64,000 nucleotides of DNA from Arthrobacter sp. ISL-5 (GTDB lineage: Bacteria; Actinomycetota; Actinomycetes; Actinomycetales; Micrococcaceae). Below, piece after piece: positions 27,499-35,766 of the stretch. Each line of letters begins with the position of its first letter. Within the stretch, counting starts at the first letter, position 1. The stretch spans positions 62,001 to 126,000 of the forward strand of contig NZ_JAGGPM010000004.1 in assembly GCF_018613835.1 (NCBI RefSeq), in the 5' to 3' direction. Both the position numbers and the translations under genes were made by a program. The notes beneath the pieces are model-generated. The model had not been told where the DNA came from. It did no database searches and saw nothing but the letters and a program-made list of their open reading frames with translations.

Positions 27499-30402
27499 AT
27501 GTCCACCACAACCGGTTCATCGTCGCCCTCCGAACGCTACCGGGCCAGCGCCGAACGGACGGCGGAATCCAAAACCCATCTGGGCTCGTTTGCCCGGACC
27601 TTGGACTTTGACCTGGATGATTTCCAGCGGCAGGCGTGCAGGTCGCTGCAGGAAGGCCGCGGCGTCCTCGTGGCCGCACCCACCGGCGCCGGCAAGACGA
27701 TCGTGGGCGAGTTCGCCATCTACCTGGCGCTGCAGCGCGGGCTGAAAGCCTTCTACACCACCCCCATCAAGGCCCTGAGCAACCAGAAGTTCTCCGAGCT
27801 CACGGAGAAGTACGGTGCGCAGAATGTGGGGCTGCTGACGGGGGACACCAGCATCAACGGCGAAGCGCCCGTGGTTGTGATGACCACCGAGGTGCTGCGC
27901 AATATGCTCTACGCCGACTCCGCTTCCCTGGACGACCTCGGCTTCGTGGTCATGGACGAGGTGCACTACCTGGCCGACCGCTTCCGGGGCGCCGTGTGGG
28001 AGGAAGTGATCATCCACCTGCCCAGCGAAGTCCAGGTGGCTTCGCTCAGCGCCACCGTCTCCAACGCAGAGGAGTTCGGCGCGTGGCTGGACACCGTCCG
28101 GGGGGACACGGATGTCATCGTGTCCGAGCACCGGCCTGTCCCGCTGTGGCAGCACGTGATGGTCGGCAAGGAGATTGTGGATCTGTTCGCCGGAGAGACC
28201 ACCTTCGACGAAATCGCGCCCGAAGGCGACCCCGTCGCCGCCTCCGCTCTGCCGGCGGCACCGGGTCCGGACGCCGCCGGACAGCGCGGCTTCGAGGTCA
28301 ACCCCGAGCTGCTGTCCATGGCCCGGGCCGAAAGCCAACTGAACTTCCAGGGTCGCTTCGGCCACGGCGGCCGCAGCCAGCGGCGGCAGCAGCGTCAGCG
28401 TGCTGACGACCGGTCCCAGCAGACGCCGCCACGCACGGCTGTCAGGAAGGCGAGCCGGCCGCAGGTCATCGCCAGCCTGGACCGGCAGGACCTCCTTCCC
28501 GCCATCACGTTCATCTTTTCCCGGGCGGGCTGCGACGCCGCGGTGTCCCAGTGTGTGGCCGCAGGGCTGTGGCTGACCACCGAGAAGGAACAGCGGATCA
28601 TTGCCCAGCGTGTTGACGAGGCGGGCGAGGAGATACCCTCTGACGACCTTGAGGTGCTGGGATTCTGGAACTGGCGTGACGGGCTGTTGAGGGGCATCGC
28701 GGCGCACCATGCGGGCATGCTGCCCACTTTCAAGGAGGTCGTCGAAAAGCTCTTCGCCGAGGGCCTGGTGAAGGCCGTGTTTGCCACTGAGACCCTGGCC
28801 CTCGGGGTCAACATGCCGGCACGCTCGGTGGTCCTGGAGAAGCTCGACAAATTCAACGGTGAAGCCCACGTGGACATCACGGCGGGGGAGTACACGCAGC
28901 TGACCGGCAGGGCCGGGCGGCGGGGCATCGACGTCGAAGGCCACGCCGTGGTCCTCTGGCAGCCCGGCACGGATCCCGCGGCGGTGGCGGGCCTGGCATC
29001 GCGCCGGACCTATCCGCTGAACTCCAGCTTCAGGCCCACCTACAACATGAGCATCAACCTGCTCGCCCAGTTCGGCCGCCCGCGGGCCCGGGAGATCCTC
29101 GAGTCCTCCTTCGCCCAGTTCCAGGCGGACCGGTCGGTGGTGGGACTGGCCAAGCAGGTGCGCAGCCGCGAGGAGTCCCTGGCCGGGTATGCCAAGTCCA
29201 TGACCTGCCACCTGGGCGACTTCACCGAATATGCGCGGCTGCGGCGGGAACTCTCCGACGCCGAGAACTTCACGTCACGCAGCAAGTCGAGGGCACGGAA
29301 GTCGCTCAACGAAGACTCCCTCAGCCGCCTGCTGCCGGGCGATGTTGTGGACGTCCCGGCCGGCCGGGCACCCGGGGTTGCGGTGGTGCTGAGTTCGGAC
29401 CACAGCTCCCGGGAGCCGAGGCCTGCCGTGCTCACGCTGGACAGCCAGTTGCGCAGGATCGGCATCGACGACCTCGAAGGACCCATCTCACCGCTAACCA
29501 GGATCCGGATCCCCAAGTCCTTCAATGCGAAGGTGCCCAAGTCCCGGCGGGACCTGGCCTCCTCCGTCCGGAACGCGCTGCGGGAGAACCGTCCGCCGGC
29601 CAGGGGCAGCAGCCGCAACAACGACTTCGGCCTGGGCGCGGTTCTTCCGAACCAGGAAAAGAAGATCGCCGACCTGCGGCGTGCCTTGCGCGCCCACCCG
29701 TGCCACGGCTGCAGCGAGCGTGAGGACCACGCCCGGTGGTCGGAACGCTGGTGGAAGCTGCGGAAGGAAACGGACGGGCTGGTCCGCCAGATCCAGGGCC
29801 GCACGAACACCATCGCCAAAACGTTCGACCGGGTGTGCGATGTCCTGTCCGCTTACGGATACCTGGAAACGCCGGAACCGGGCAAGCACAGAATCAGCAC
29901 CGACGGGCAGCGCCTGCGCCGGATCTACGGCGAGAAGGACCTCCTGATCTCACAGGCACTGCGCCAGGGCGCGTTCGACGACCTCGACGCCGTGGAGGTG
30001 GCGGCCTTCGCCAGCGTGCTCGTGTACCAGGCCAAGCGGGAGGACCGCGGCCTCAGGCCGCGCATGCCCAGCGTCTCGCTCGAAACCGCCGTGGACATCG
30101 TGGTGCGGGAATGGTCGGCGCTGGAGGACGTGGAGGAGCAGAACAAGCTTCCCCTCACGGGCGAGCCGGAGCTTGGCCTGATCTGGCCCATGTACAAGTG
30201 GGCCCGCGGGCGCCACCTCCAGGAGGTGCTCAACGGCACTGAGCTCGCGGCCGGGGACTTCGTCCGGTGGGTCAAGCAGGTGATTGACCTGCTGGACCAG
30301 CTGGCCAAGATTCCGGGGCTGGATCCGCGGCTTGCCCGGCTGTGCGCCGAGGCCATCAAACTTGTCAGGCGGGGAGTAGTGGCCTACTCCACCGTGGTCT
30401 GA
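27499..30402 (+). CDS. helY: DEAD/DEAH-box RNA helicase, Ski2/Mtr4-like (HelY)
   Basis: A 967-residue superfamily 2 helicase. Walker A is APTGAGKT (about 57-64), motif Ia TPIKALSNQKF, the DEVH box is near 153, and motif VI QLTGRAGRRGID is near 475. The C-terminal third carries the DSHCT-type domain of Mtr4/Ski2 enzymes. It probably unwinds structured RNA during degradation. ATG 27499 is 24 nt downstream of tatC. In Actinobacteria this gene regularly follows pafBC-tatA-tatC. Confidence 0.94.
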   Translation: MSTTTGSSSPSERYRASAERTAESKTHLGSFARTLDFDLDDFQRQACRSLQEGRGVLVAAPTGAGKTIVGEFAIYLALQRGLKAFYTTPIKALSNQKFSELTEKYGAQNVGLLTGDTSINGEAPVVVMTTEVLRNMLYADSASLDDLGFVVMDEVHYLADRFRGAVWEEVIIHLPSEVQVASLSATVSNAEEFGAWLDTVRGDTDVIVSEHRPVPLWQHVMVGKEIVDLFAGETTFDEIAPEGDPVAASALPAAPGPDAAGQRGFEVNPELLSMARAESQLNFQGRFGHGGRSQRRQQRQRADDRSQQTPPRTAVRKASRPQVIASLDRQDLLPAITFIFSRAGCDAAVSQCVAAGLWLTTEKEQRIIAQRVDEAGEEIPSDDLEVLGFWNWRDGLLRGIAAHHAGMLPTFKEVVEKLFAEGLVKAVFATETLALGVNMPARSVVLEKLDKFNGEAHVDITAGEYTQLTGRAGRRGIDVEGHAVVLWQPGTDPAAVAGLASRRTYPLNSSFRPTYNMSINLLAQFGRPRAREILESSFAQFQADRSVVGLAKQVRSREESLAGYAKSMTCHLGDFTEYARLRRELSDAENFTSRSKSRARKSLNEDSLSRLLPGDVVDVPAGRAPGVAVVLSSDHSSREPRPAVLTLDSQLRRIGIDDLEGPISPLTRIRIPKSFNAKVPKSRRDLASSVRNALRENRPPARGSSRNNDFGLGAVLPNQEKKIADLRRALRAHPCHGCSEREDHARWSERWWKLRKETDGLVRQIQGRTNTIAKTFDRVCDVLSAYGYLETPEPGKHRISTDGQRLRRIYGEKDLLISQALRQGAFDDLDAVEVAAFASVLVYQAKREDRGLRPRMPSVSLETAVDIVVREWSALEDVEEQNKLPLTGEPELGLIWPMYKWARGRHLQEVLNGTELAAGDFVRWVKQVIDLLDQLAKIPGLDPRLARLCAEAIKLVRRGVVAYSTVV

Positions 30403-30440
30403 ATCCCGCACACGAAAAACCCCCAAGGAGTTCCACCCCC

Positions 30441-32102
30441 ATGACCGAAGCAGACACACGCGCCCACGCCGGTACCGGACCGTCGAGGGTGACGATGTAC
30501 CGGAACGGCTCCGTCTACACGGCGGCTGACCCTTTCGCCACCGCCATGCTCGTGGATGGCGGCACTATCGCATGGGTGGGCTCCGAACAGGCCGCGACGT
30601 CGATCGCCGACAGCTCCATGGAAGTCATCGATCTCCGCGGCGCGCTGCTGGCCCCCGGGTTCGTGGATTCCCACGTTCACCTGACGGAGACGGGCATTGC
30701 GCTTGGCGCGCTGCAGCTGGCCAATGTCCGCTCGGCCCGGGAGCTGCTGGACGCCGTGGCCGGATCCGGCGGGGCAGGCACCATCCTGGGGCACGGCTGG
30801 GACGAGTCACTGTGGGATGATCCCACGCTGCCGGAACCGAGCGAGCTGGAGCGCGCTGCCGGCGGCCGGCCGGTCTACCTGTCACGGGTGGACGCCCATT
30901 CGGCGCTCGTGTCCCCGGCATTGGCTGCTGCGGCCGGCCTGCGGGAACTTGACGGGTTCGCGCCCGGCGGCCACGTCAAACGCGAGGCACATGCCGCGGC
31001 ACGGCTGGCCACCAGGCGCCTCTCCGCCGCCGAGTTGCAGGACCACCAGCGGCGCGCGCTGGCCGAAGCCGCGGCCAACGGCTACGTGGCACTTGCGGAA
31101 ATGGGTGCACCGCACATCGGGAGCCCGCTCGATCTGCAGCTGGCAGCCGGCTGGAACTCTGGGGCGGATTCCGCGCCCGTGCCCGAGGTCCTCGCCTACT
31201 GGGGTCAACTCGCGACGTCGGCGGCGGACGCCGAGGCGCTCCTCACGGAGCTGGGCGTTCCGGTCCGGGGGCTTGCTGGCGACCTGAACATCGACGGTTC
31301 CATCGGTTCCCGGACGGCTTCCCTTCGGGAGCCGTACACCGACGCCCCGGGGGAGCAGGGCACAACGTATCTTTCCGCGGATCAGGCCGCCGCACACCTG
31401 GCCGCCTGTTCCCTGCTGGGAATCCAGGGCGGGTTCCACGTCATCGGCGACGCCGGCCTCGACGCCGCCCTGGATGCGCTGGACCTGGCAGCCGCGGAAG
31501 TGGGGGAGCAGCCGGTCCGCGCGGCCGGGCACCGCTTCGAACACGTGGAAATGGCCGACGCCGAGGCTATAGCGCGCCTCGCCAAGTACTCGGTGACGGT
31601 GAGCGTCCAGCCAGCGTTTGACGCGGCATGGGGTGGCCCGGGCCGGCTCTACGACCAGCGCCTGGGTTCCCGGAGCGAGAACATGAACCCCTTTGCCTCC
31701 TTCTATTCGGCAGGCGTTCCCATCTGCTTCGGAAGCGACAGCCCGGTGACCCCGCTGCGCCCGTGGTCCAGCGTGAGGGCCTGCCTTGAGCACAGCAATC
31801 CTGCGCAACGGATATCCGCCCGGGCAGCATTCCTCGGTCACACGCGGGCAGGCTGGCGGGCGGCCAGGCACGCCAACCCGATGGCCGGACAATTGGTGCC
31901 GGGTGCTCCGGCAACGTTTGCGGTCTGGGACGTCGAGGAACTCATGGTCCAGGTGGCCGACGGCAGGGTCCAGTCCTGGAGTACGGATCCGCGCGCCAGG
32001 ACGCCCCTGCTTCCGGCCCTGGACACCGGAACAGACCCGCGCTGCCTTCAGACCGTGCGGAACGGGATGGAACTGTTCTCCGCCGACACCCTCCGCGCCT
32101 GA
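30441..32102 (+). CDS. YtcJ-like amidohydrolase (amidohydrolase_3 family)
   Basis: A 553-residue metal-dependent hydrolase. GFVDSHVHLTETG gives the HxH pair, GGFHVIGDAGLDAAL and HRFEHVEM supply the His ligands of the second half, and FGSDSPVTPLRPW the catalytic Asp. Related enzymes hydrolyse formamides and other amides; the substrate here is unknown. I start at ATG 30441, with AAGGAG 9 nt upstream; the frame is also open into the end of helY. A strong hairpin follows the stop. Confidence 0.9.
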   Translation: MTEADTRAHAGTGPSRVTMYRNGSVYTAADPFATAMLVDGGTIAWVGSEQAATSIADSSMEVIDLRGALLAPGFVDSHVHLTETGIALGALQLANVRSARELLDAVAGSGGAGTILGHGWDESLWDDPTLPEPSELERAAGGRPVYLSRVDAHSALVSPALAAAAGLRELDGFAPGGHVKREAHAAARLATRRLSAAELQDHQRRALAEAAANGYVALAEMGAPHIGSPLDLQLAAGWNSGADSAPVPEVLAYWGQLATSAADAEALLTELGVPVRGLAGDLNIDGSIGSRTASLREPYTDAPGEQGTTYLSADQAAAHLAACSLLGIQGGFHVIGDAGLDAALDALDLAAAEVGEQPVRAAGHRFEHVEMADAEAIARLAKYSVTVSVQPAFDAAWGGPGRLYDQRLGSRSENMNPFASFYSAGVPICFGSDSPVTPLRPWSSVRACLEHSNPAQRISARAAFLGHTRAGWRAARHANPMAGQLVPGAPATFAVWDVEELMVQVADGRVQSWSTDPRARTPLLPALDTGTDPRCLQTVRNGMELFSADTLRA

Positions 32103-32145
32103 CCGCGGGCGCCACGGCCGCTGCAACAAACCGCCTTCCACGCAT

Positions 32146-32175
32146 GATTCGGTGCCGGTTTGCCGGCATCGAATC
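32146..32175. terminator. Hairpin terminator after the amidohydrolase gene
   Basis: A 13-bp stem, GATTCGGTGCCGG with CCGGCATCGAATC (one G-U pair), closes the tetraloop TTTG. There is no T-run, as is usual for high-GC Actinobacteria. It lies 43 nt after the stop codon. Confidence 0.7.
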
Positions 32176-32221
32176 CGGCGCTGACCTGCGCCGATGCACG
32201 TAAGAGCTGGTCAGGCGCCGG
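32175..32221. repeat. Second hairpin, abutting the first
   Basis: CCGGCGCTGACC (32175-32186) pairs with GGTCAGGCGCCGG (32209-32221), one G bulged, around a 22-nt loop. It directly precedes the TTGACA promoter element at 32222. Confidence 0.6.
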
Positions 32222-32249
32222 TTGACAGGCAACCGGCAGTCCGTAGCAT
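32222..32249 (+). promoter_or_regulatory. Candidate promoter in the 32.1-32.6 kb gap
   Basis: TTGACA (32222-32227) and TAGCAT (32244-32249) are spaced by 16 bp. Transcription would start near 32256 and run through the structured segment at 32353-32438 towards the mannose synthase gene. It is predicted by sequence only. Confidence 0.45.
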
Positions 32250-32352
32250 TGAGGGTCAACGGACGGGTGCTTTTGGAGCAGTATCTGTCTGGCCGCCGCT
32301 CCACCTTTTGGAACGCGACAGCCGTCTGGTGACTCGGGCGGGCGGCATTCCG

Positions 32353-32438
32353 GGGCAGGTCCACAACGCAGCAGAAAACAGTTCCCTTAACGCCCATCGC
32401 GTAGTCCGGAACTGGCCCGCGGCAGTGTGGACCTGCCC
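32353..32438 (+). ncRNA. Candidate structured RNA / long hairpin
   Basis: GGGCAGGTCCACA (32353-32365) is perfectly complementary to TGTGGACCTGCCC (32426-32438). Nested inside are CAGTTCC (32379-32385) with GGAACTG (32408-32414), and an ACGC/GCGT pair in the apical loop. The result is an 86-nt imperfect hairpin with two internal loops. The 508-bp gap 32103-32610 has no convincing gene, so this could be a small RNA, a 5' leader element or a palindromic repeat. I do not recognise the family. Strand is assigned from the candidate promoter upstream. Confidence 0.4.
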
Positions 32439-32525
32439 GTGGCATCCCGGGGCGCAACCCTGAAGGCTTCCGTCATGTGCGGCGGGAACCGGGCGACGGC
32501 GGGAATGGGGGCCGGTGCGGGCCCG

Positions 32526-32531
32526 TATAAT
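32526..32531 (+). promoter_or_regulatory. Consensus -10 box upstream of the mannose synthase gene
   Basis: A perfect TATAAT lies 79 bp upstream of the GTG start at 32611. No clear -35 is seen at 16-18 bp, so the promoter may depend on an activator. It is the only TATAAT in this GC-rich gap. Confidence 0.5.
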
Positions 32532-32610
32532 GGAGAGTTGCGCTTTGCGAGTCGGCGGTCCCGCCGTACTCCACGCGCGCTGACCGCTCCCATCCAGGAA
32601 AGGCCTCCCT

Positions 32611-33357
32611 GTGCGTGTCCTCACCATCATTCCCACCTACAACGAGCTGGAGTCGCTCCCCATAACGCTCGGCCGTCTGCGTGCCGCTGTGCCGGCATCC
32701 GACGTCCTGGTCGTGGACGACAACAGCCCGGACGGCACCGGACAGCTGGCGGACAGCATCGCTGCCGAAGACAGCCAGGTTCACGTCCTGCACCGCAAGG
32801 GCAAGGAAGGGCTGGGAGCGGCCTACATTGCCGGCTTCAAATGGGGCCTCGACGCCGGGTACGACGTCCTCGTCGAAATGGATGCCGACGGATCGCACCA
32901 GCCCGAGCAGCTTCCGCAGCTCCTGGACGCGGTGGAACAGGGTGCTGACCTCGCCATGGGCTCGCGGTGGGTGCGCGGCGGAAAGGTGGTCAACTGGCCG
33001 CTGTACCGGCAGGCGATTTCCCGCATCGGGAGCACGTATTCGCGCATCATGCTCGGCGTCAAAATCAAGGACGTCACCGGCGGCTACCGTGCCTTCCGCC
33101 GCACCACCCTCGAGAAGCTGAACCTCGACCAGATCGAGTCCGTGGGCTACGGCTTCCAGGTGGACCTGGCCTGGCGCGTCGCCAAAATGGGGCTGACCAT
33201 TGTGGAACGGCCCATCACGTTCGTGGAGCGCGAGCTGGGCGCCTCGAAGATGAGCGGCAACATCGTCGTCGAGGCCATGATCAACGTGACGAAGTGGGGC
33301 CTGACGGCCCGCTGGAACAAACTGACCGGAAAAAACCAGGCGGACAGCCGGTCCTAG
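32611..33357 (+). CDS. ppm1: Polyprenol monophosphomannose synthase (DPM1-like)
   Basis: A 248-residue GT2 enzyme that transfers mannose from GDP-mannose to polyprenyl phosphate, giving the donor for periplasmic mannosylation. TIIPTYNELESLP begins the fold, VVDDNSPDGTG the first acidic site and EMDADGSHQP the DxD site. MKIKDVTGGYRAF-type and the ERELGASKMSG segments are typical of dolichyl-phosphate mannose synthases. There is no C-terminal membrane domain, so it is the soluble form. GTG start at 32611. Confidence 0.93.
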   Translation: MRVLTIIPTYNELESLPITLGRLRAAVPASDVLVVDDNSPDGTGQLADSIAAEDSQVHVLHRKGKEGLGAAYIAGFKWGLDAGYDVLVEMDADGSHQPEQLPQLLDAVEQGADLAMGSRWVRGGKVVNWPLYRQAISRIGSTYSRIMLGVKIKDVTGGYRAFRRTTLEKLNLDQIESVGYGFQVDLAWRVAKMGLTIVERPITFVERELGASKMSGNIVVEAMINVTKWGLTARWNKLTGKNQADSRS

Positions 33358-33393
33358 CCAGCCGGGCCTAGCCAGCCGGGCCTAGCCGCCCGG
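33353..33393. repeat. 14-bp tandem repeat at the end of the mannose synthase gene
   Basis: CCTAGCCAGCCGGG occurs at 33353-33366 and 33367-33380, followed by a diverged third copy to 33393. The first copy contains the stop codon of the gene. It looks like replication slippage with no evident function. Confidence 0.75.
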
Positions 33394-33436
33394 ACCGGCC
33401 GGCAGGGCAACTTGCCGGTCCACCACCCGGCACAAA

Positions 33437-33483
33437 AAAGGCCGGATTCACTGCGTTCAAGGAACGCAGCGGATCCGGCCTTT
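33437..33483. terminator. Bidirectional terminator between ppm1 and rbpA
   Basis: AAAGGCCGGAT pairs with ATCCGGCCTTT, and CTGCGTTC with GAACGCAG, giving a long, slightly mismatched stem with a short AAG loop. Flanking A and T tracts suit both of the convergent genes. Confidence 0.88.
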
Positions 33484-33513
33484 CGGCGTCTTAGCTCGGC
33501 GTCTTAGTGCCGG

Positions 33514-33861
33514 CTAGGCGGAGCGCCGTTCGCCACGGCGTTCGCGCAGAATGGTGAGGCGGTCGTCGAGGATCTGCTCAAGCTCGGGAAGGGACCGGCG
33601 TTCCAGCAGCATGTCCCAGTGGGTGCGGACGGCTTTTTCGTTGCTGGTGTCCGGGCGTTCGCCATCGACGAGCAGCGCTTCCTTGCCGGTCTTGGAGACC
33701 CATACAGGGGGAATTTCGGCTTCGGAGGAGAAGGTTACAAACACCTGTTCGCCGTCCTCGCACCGGTACTCAACCCGCTGACGCGGAGCCGGCTCCACGC
33801 CGGATTCGGTCTCCATGCTTTGTGCGCCAAGTCGCATACCCCGCAGGCTGCGATCGCTCAT
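33514..33861 (-). CDS. rbpA: RNA polymerase-binding protein RbpA
   Basis: A 115-residue actinobacterial factor that binds the principal sigma factor and RNA polymerase and stabilises the open complex. The N-terminus MSDRSLRGMRLGAQSMETE is the conserved polymerase-interacting tail, and the C-terminal HWDMLLERRSLPELEQILDD is the sigma-interacting domain. Only one Cys is present in the core, so the zinc site seen in some homologues is absent. A near-consensus promoter lies about 160 bp upstream, leaving a long leader. Confidence 0.95.
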   Translation of the reverse strand: MSDRSLRGMRLGAQSMETESGVEPAPRQRVEYRCEDGEQVFVTFSSEAEIPPVWVSKTGKEALLVDGERPDTSNEKAVRTHWDMLLERRSLPELEQILDDRLTILRERRGERRSA

Positions 33862-34021
33862 GATTTCTCCCTCTGGTCGGTTCGCGGAGCCGCGCTCCGC
33901 GCTAGCCGCAGGCTAAAAAGCGGCCTGCGGACTACGGTGTGCTCTACGTAGCATCACTAGATGAAACGCTTTGCCAAGCATTGTTGTTCCGCCCGGACTG
34001 ATCCGGCCGGACAAATATACT

Positions 34022-34050
34022 ATTATACGGCTTTCCTGCACTCACGGCAA
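34022..34050 (-). promoter_or_regulatory. Predicted rbpA promoter
   Basis: On the minus strand TTGCCG (34050-34045) and TATAAT (34027-34022) are separated by exactly 17 bp. Transcription would start near 34015, giving a leader of about 150 nt before ATG 33861. Confidence 0.7.
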
Positions 34051-34070
34051 CGCAGGTGCGCGGCGGCAGG

Positions 34071-34103
34071 AAAAAGGGAGGCACCCCTGGCGGCGTGCCT
34101 CCC
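34071..34103 (-). terminator. Terminator of the stomatin gene
   Basis: Read leftwards, GTGCCTCCC ... loop ... GGGAGGCAC is not itself followed by bases of the next gene but by a TTTTT run (AAAAA at 34071-34075 on the plus strand). It lies 27 nt after the stomatin-like gene. Confidence 0.85.
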
Positions 34104-34129
34104 GTTCCCCGCAACCTACATGCCTTCAG

Positions 34130-35080
34130 CTACGATGCGGGCTGTTTGCCCGCATCAGGGCCGGGCCCGAACAAATCGCCCGAGCGCGGATCCGGGTTAG
34201 CCCCGCCCAACGCGTTGCCTATGCCCTTAAGTGCTTCGCCCACTTCGCTCGGAATGATCCATAGCTTGTTGGACGTGCCCTCGGCGAGCTTGGGCAGCGT
34301 CTGGAGGTACTGGTAGGCCAGGAGCTTCTGGTCCGGATTGCCCTTGTGGATGGCGTCGAAGACCTTCTGGATAGCCTGGGCCTCACCGTCGGCGCGAAGG
34401 ATGGCCGCCTTGGCATCACCCTCGGCCTTGAGGATGGCGGCCTGCCGCTGGCCTTCGGCCGTCAGGATGGCCGACTGCTTGGTGCCTTCGGCGGTCAGGA
34501 TCGCGGCCCGGCGGTCGCGTTCGGCCCTCATCTGCTTTTCCATCGAATCCTGGATGGAGTGGGGCGGATCGATCGCCTTCAGCTCCACCCGGGAAACCCT
34601 GATTCCCCAGCGGCCCGTGGCCTCGTCCAGCACCCCGCGGAGCTGGCCGTTGATCTGGTCCCGCGAGGTCAGCGCCTCCTCCAGGTTCAATCCGCCGACG
34701 ACGTTGCGGAGCGTGGTGGTGGTCAGCTGCTCCACGGCCTGGATGTAGTTGGCGATCTCGTACGTGGCGGCCCGCGGATCGGTCACCTGGAAGTAGACCA
34801 CGGTGTCGATGGACACTACGAGGTTGTCCTCTGTGATCACGGGTTGCGGCGGAAACGAAACAACCTGCTCGCGGAGGTCCAGGAGCGGCAGCAGCCGGTC
34901 AACAAACGGGATAAGGATGGTCAGGCCGGGGTTGAGGGTCCGCTGGTACTTTCCGAGGCGTTCAACCACTCCGGCCCTGGCCTGCGGCACGATCCGCACC
35001 GAGCGGACCAACACAATGACGACAAAGACGATCAGGACCAGCATCACTACAGTGACGGCGATTCCTCCTGGGCTATCCAT
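34130..35080 (-). CDS. SPFH/stomatin-like membrane protein (QmcA type)
   Basis: A 316-residue protein with one N-terminal membrane segment (about residues 6-28), an SPFH/band-7 domain (RIVPQARAGVVERLGKYQR to VSRVELKAI) and a helical, repeat-like region (AILTAEGTKQSAILTAEGQR, AILKAEGDAKAAILRADGE) that should form a coiled coil. ATG 35080 is preceded by GGAGAAGGAG. It is downstream of an NfeD-family gene, the standard partner for this family in membrane microdomains. Confidence 0.92.
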   Translation of the reverse strand: MDSPGGIAVTVVMLVLIVFVVIVLVRSVRIVPQARAGVVERLGKYQRTLNPGLTILIPFVDRLLPLLDLREQVVSFPPQPVITEDNLVVSIDTVVYFQVTDPRAATYEIANYIQAVEQLTTTTLRNVVGGLNLEEALTSRDQINGQLRGVLDEATGRWGIRVSRVELKAIDPPHSIQDSMEKQMRAERDRRAAILTAEGTKQSAILTAEGQRQAAILKAEGDAKAAILRADGEAQAIQKVFDAIHKGNPDQKLLAYQYLQTLPKLAEGTSNKLWIIPSEVGEALKGIGNALGGANPDPRSGDLFGPGPDAGKQPAS

Positions 35081-35184
35081 ACTTCTCCTTCTCCCCAAAT
35101 TCAGTGAAGCTCTACCTTGGCGGATCGCCCGCCGCAACTGCTGACGCCGCAACGGCGGCGGCAGAAATCTTTACCTTGCGGTAC

Positions 35185-35646
35185 TTACTGGATTGCAGTT
35201 TCGGCCTGCGGAGCCACCACCGCCGTCGCGCCGTCAATGGCTGCGACGATTACACGCTGGCCCTCAGTCAGGACGCCGGACTCGGACCGCGCGCTCCAGA
35301 CGTCACCGCCGATCTTCACCCGTCCTCCGGTGGCGGACACCGCCTCCATGACGAGGGCGGATTCGCCGATCAGGCGGTCAACGTTGGTTCGCTGTTCGGC
35401 GGGGCCTTTGTGCAGGTGTTTGAGGGTGATCGGGCGGACGAACGCGATCATGAGCAGCGATACGACGCAGAAGACCACGATCTGAAGCCAGAGATCGGCG
35501 CCGGCAAAGTCGGCCACGAGCCCGGCCAGGGCGCCGCCGCCAAGCATGATGAAGAAGAGATCAAGGGTCAGCATTTCCACGGCAGCGAAGACCAGGAAGA
35601 CCGTGAGCCAGAGCGCCCACCAGTTTTGGCTAAGCCATTCAAACAT
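35185..35646 (-). CDS. NfeD-family membrane protein
   Basis: A 153-residue protein with about three membrane segments in its first 80 residues, followed by a soluble OB-fold domain (LIGESALVMEAV, GGRVKIGGDVWSARSE), the short form of NfeD. It is thought to associate with stomatin-like proteins, and the stomatin gene begins 104 nt downstream. Confidence 0.88.
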   Translation of the reverse strand: MFEWLSQNWWALWLTVFLVFAAVEMLTLDLFFIMLGGGALAGLVADFAGADLWLQIVVFCVVSLLMIAFVRPITLKHLHKGPAEQRTNVDRLIGESALVMEAVSATGGRVKIGGDVWSARSESGVLTEGQRVIVAAIDGATAVVAPQAETAIQ

Positions 35647-35766
35647 CCGTTCCCCCTTGATTCCGGGGGCTGCGGGGCAGACCCTCCGTAACTTTCTTCC
35701 ATCCTAGACCGAAGCAGCGGGACCTGGCAGTGAAGGTTCGACCCGCGCCGGAACGTGGCCAAGCTG

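Noticed and set aside
33353..33393. The 14-bp tandem repeats as a CRISPR or regulatory array
   Set aside because: The units abut without spacers and overlap a stop codon; replication slippage is the simpler explanation.
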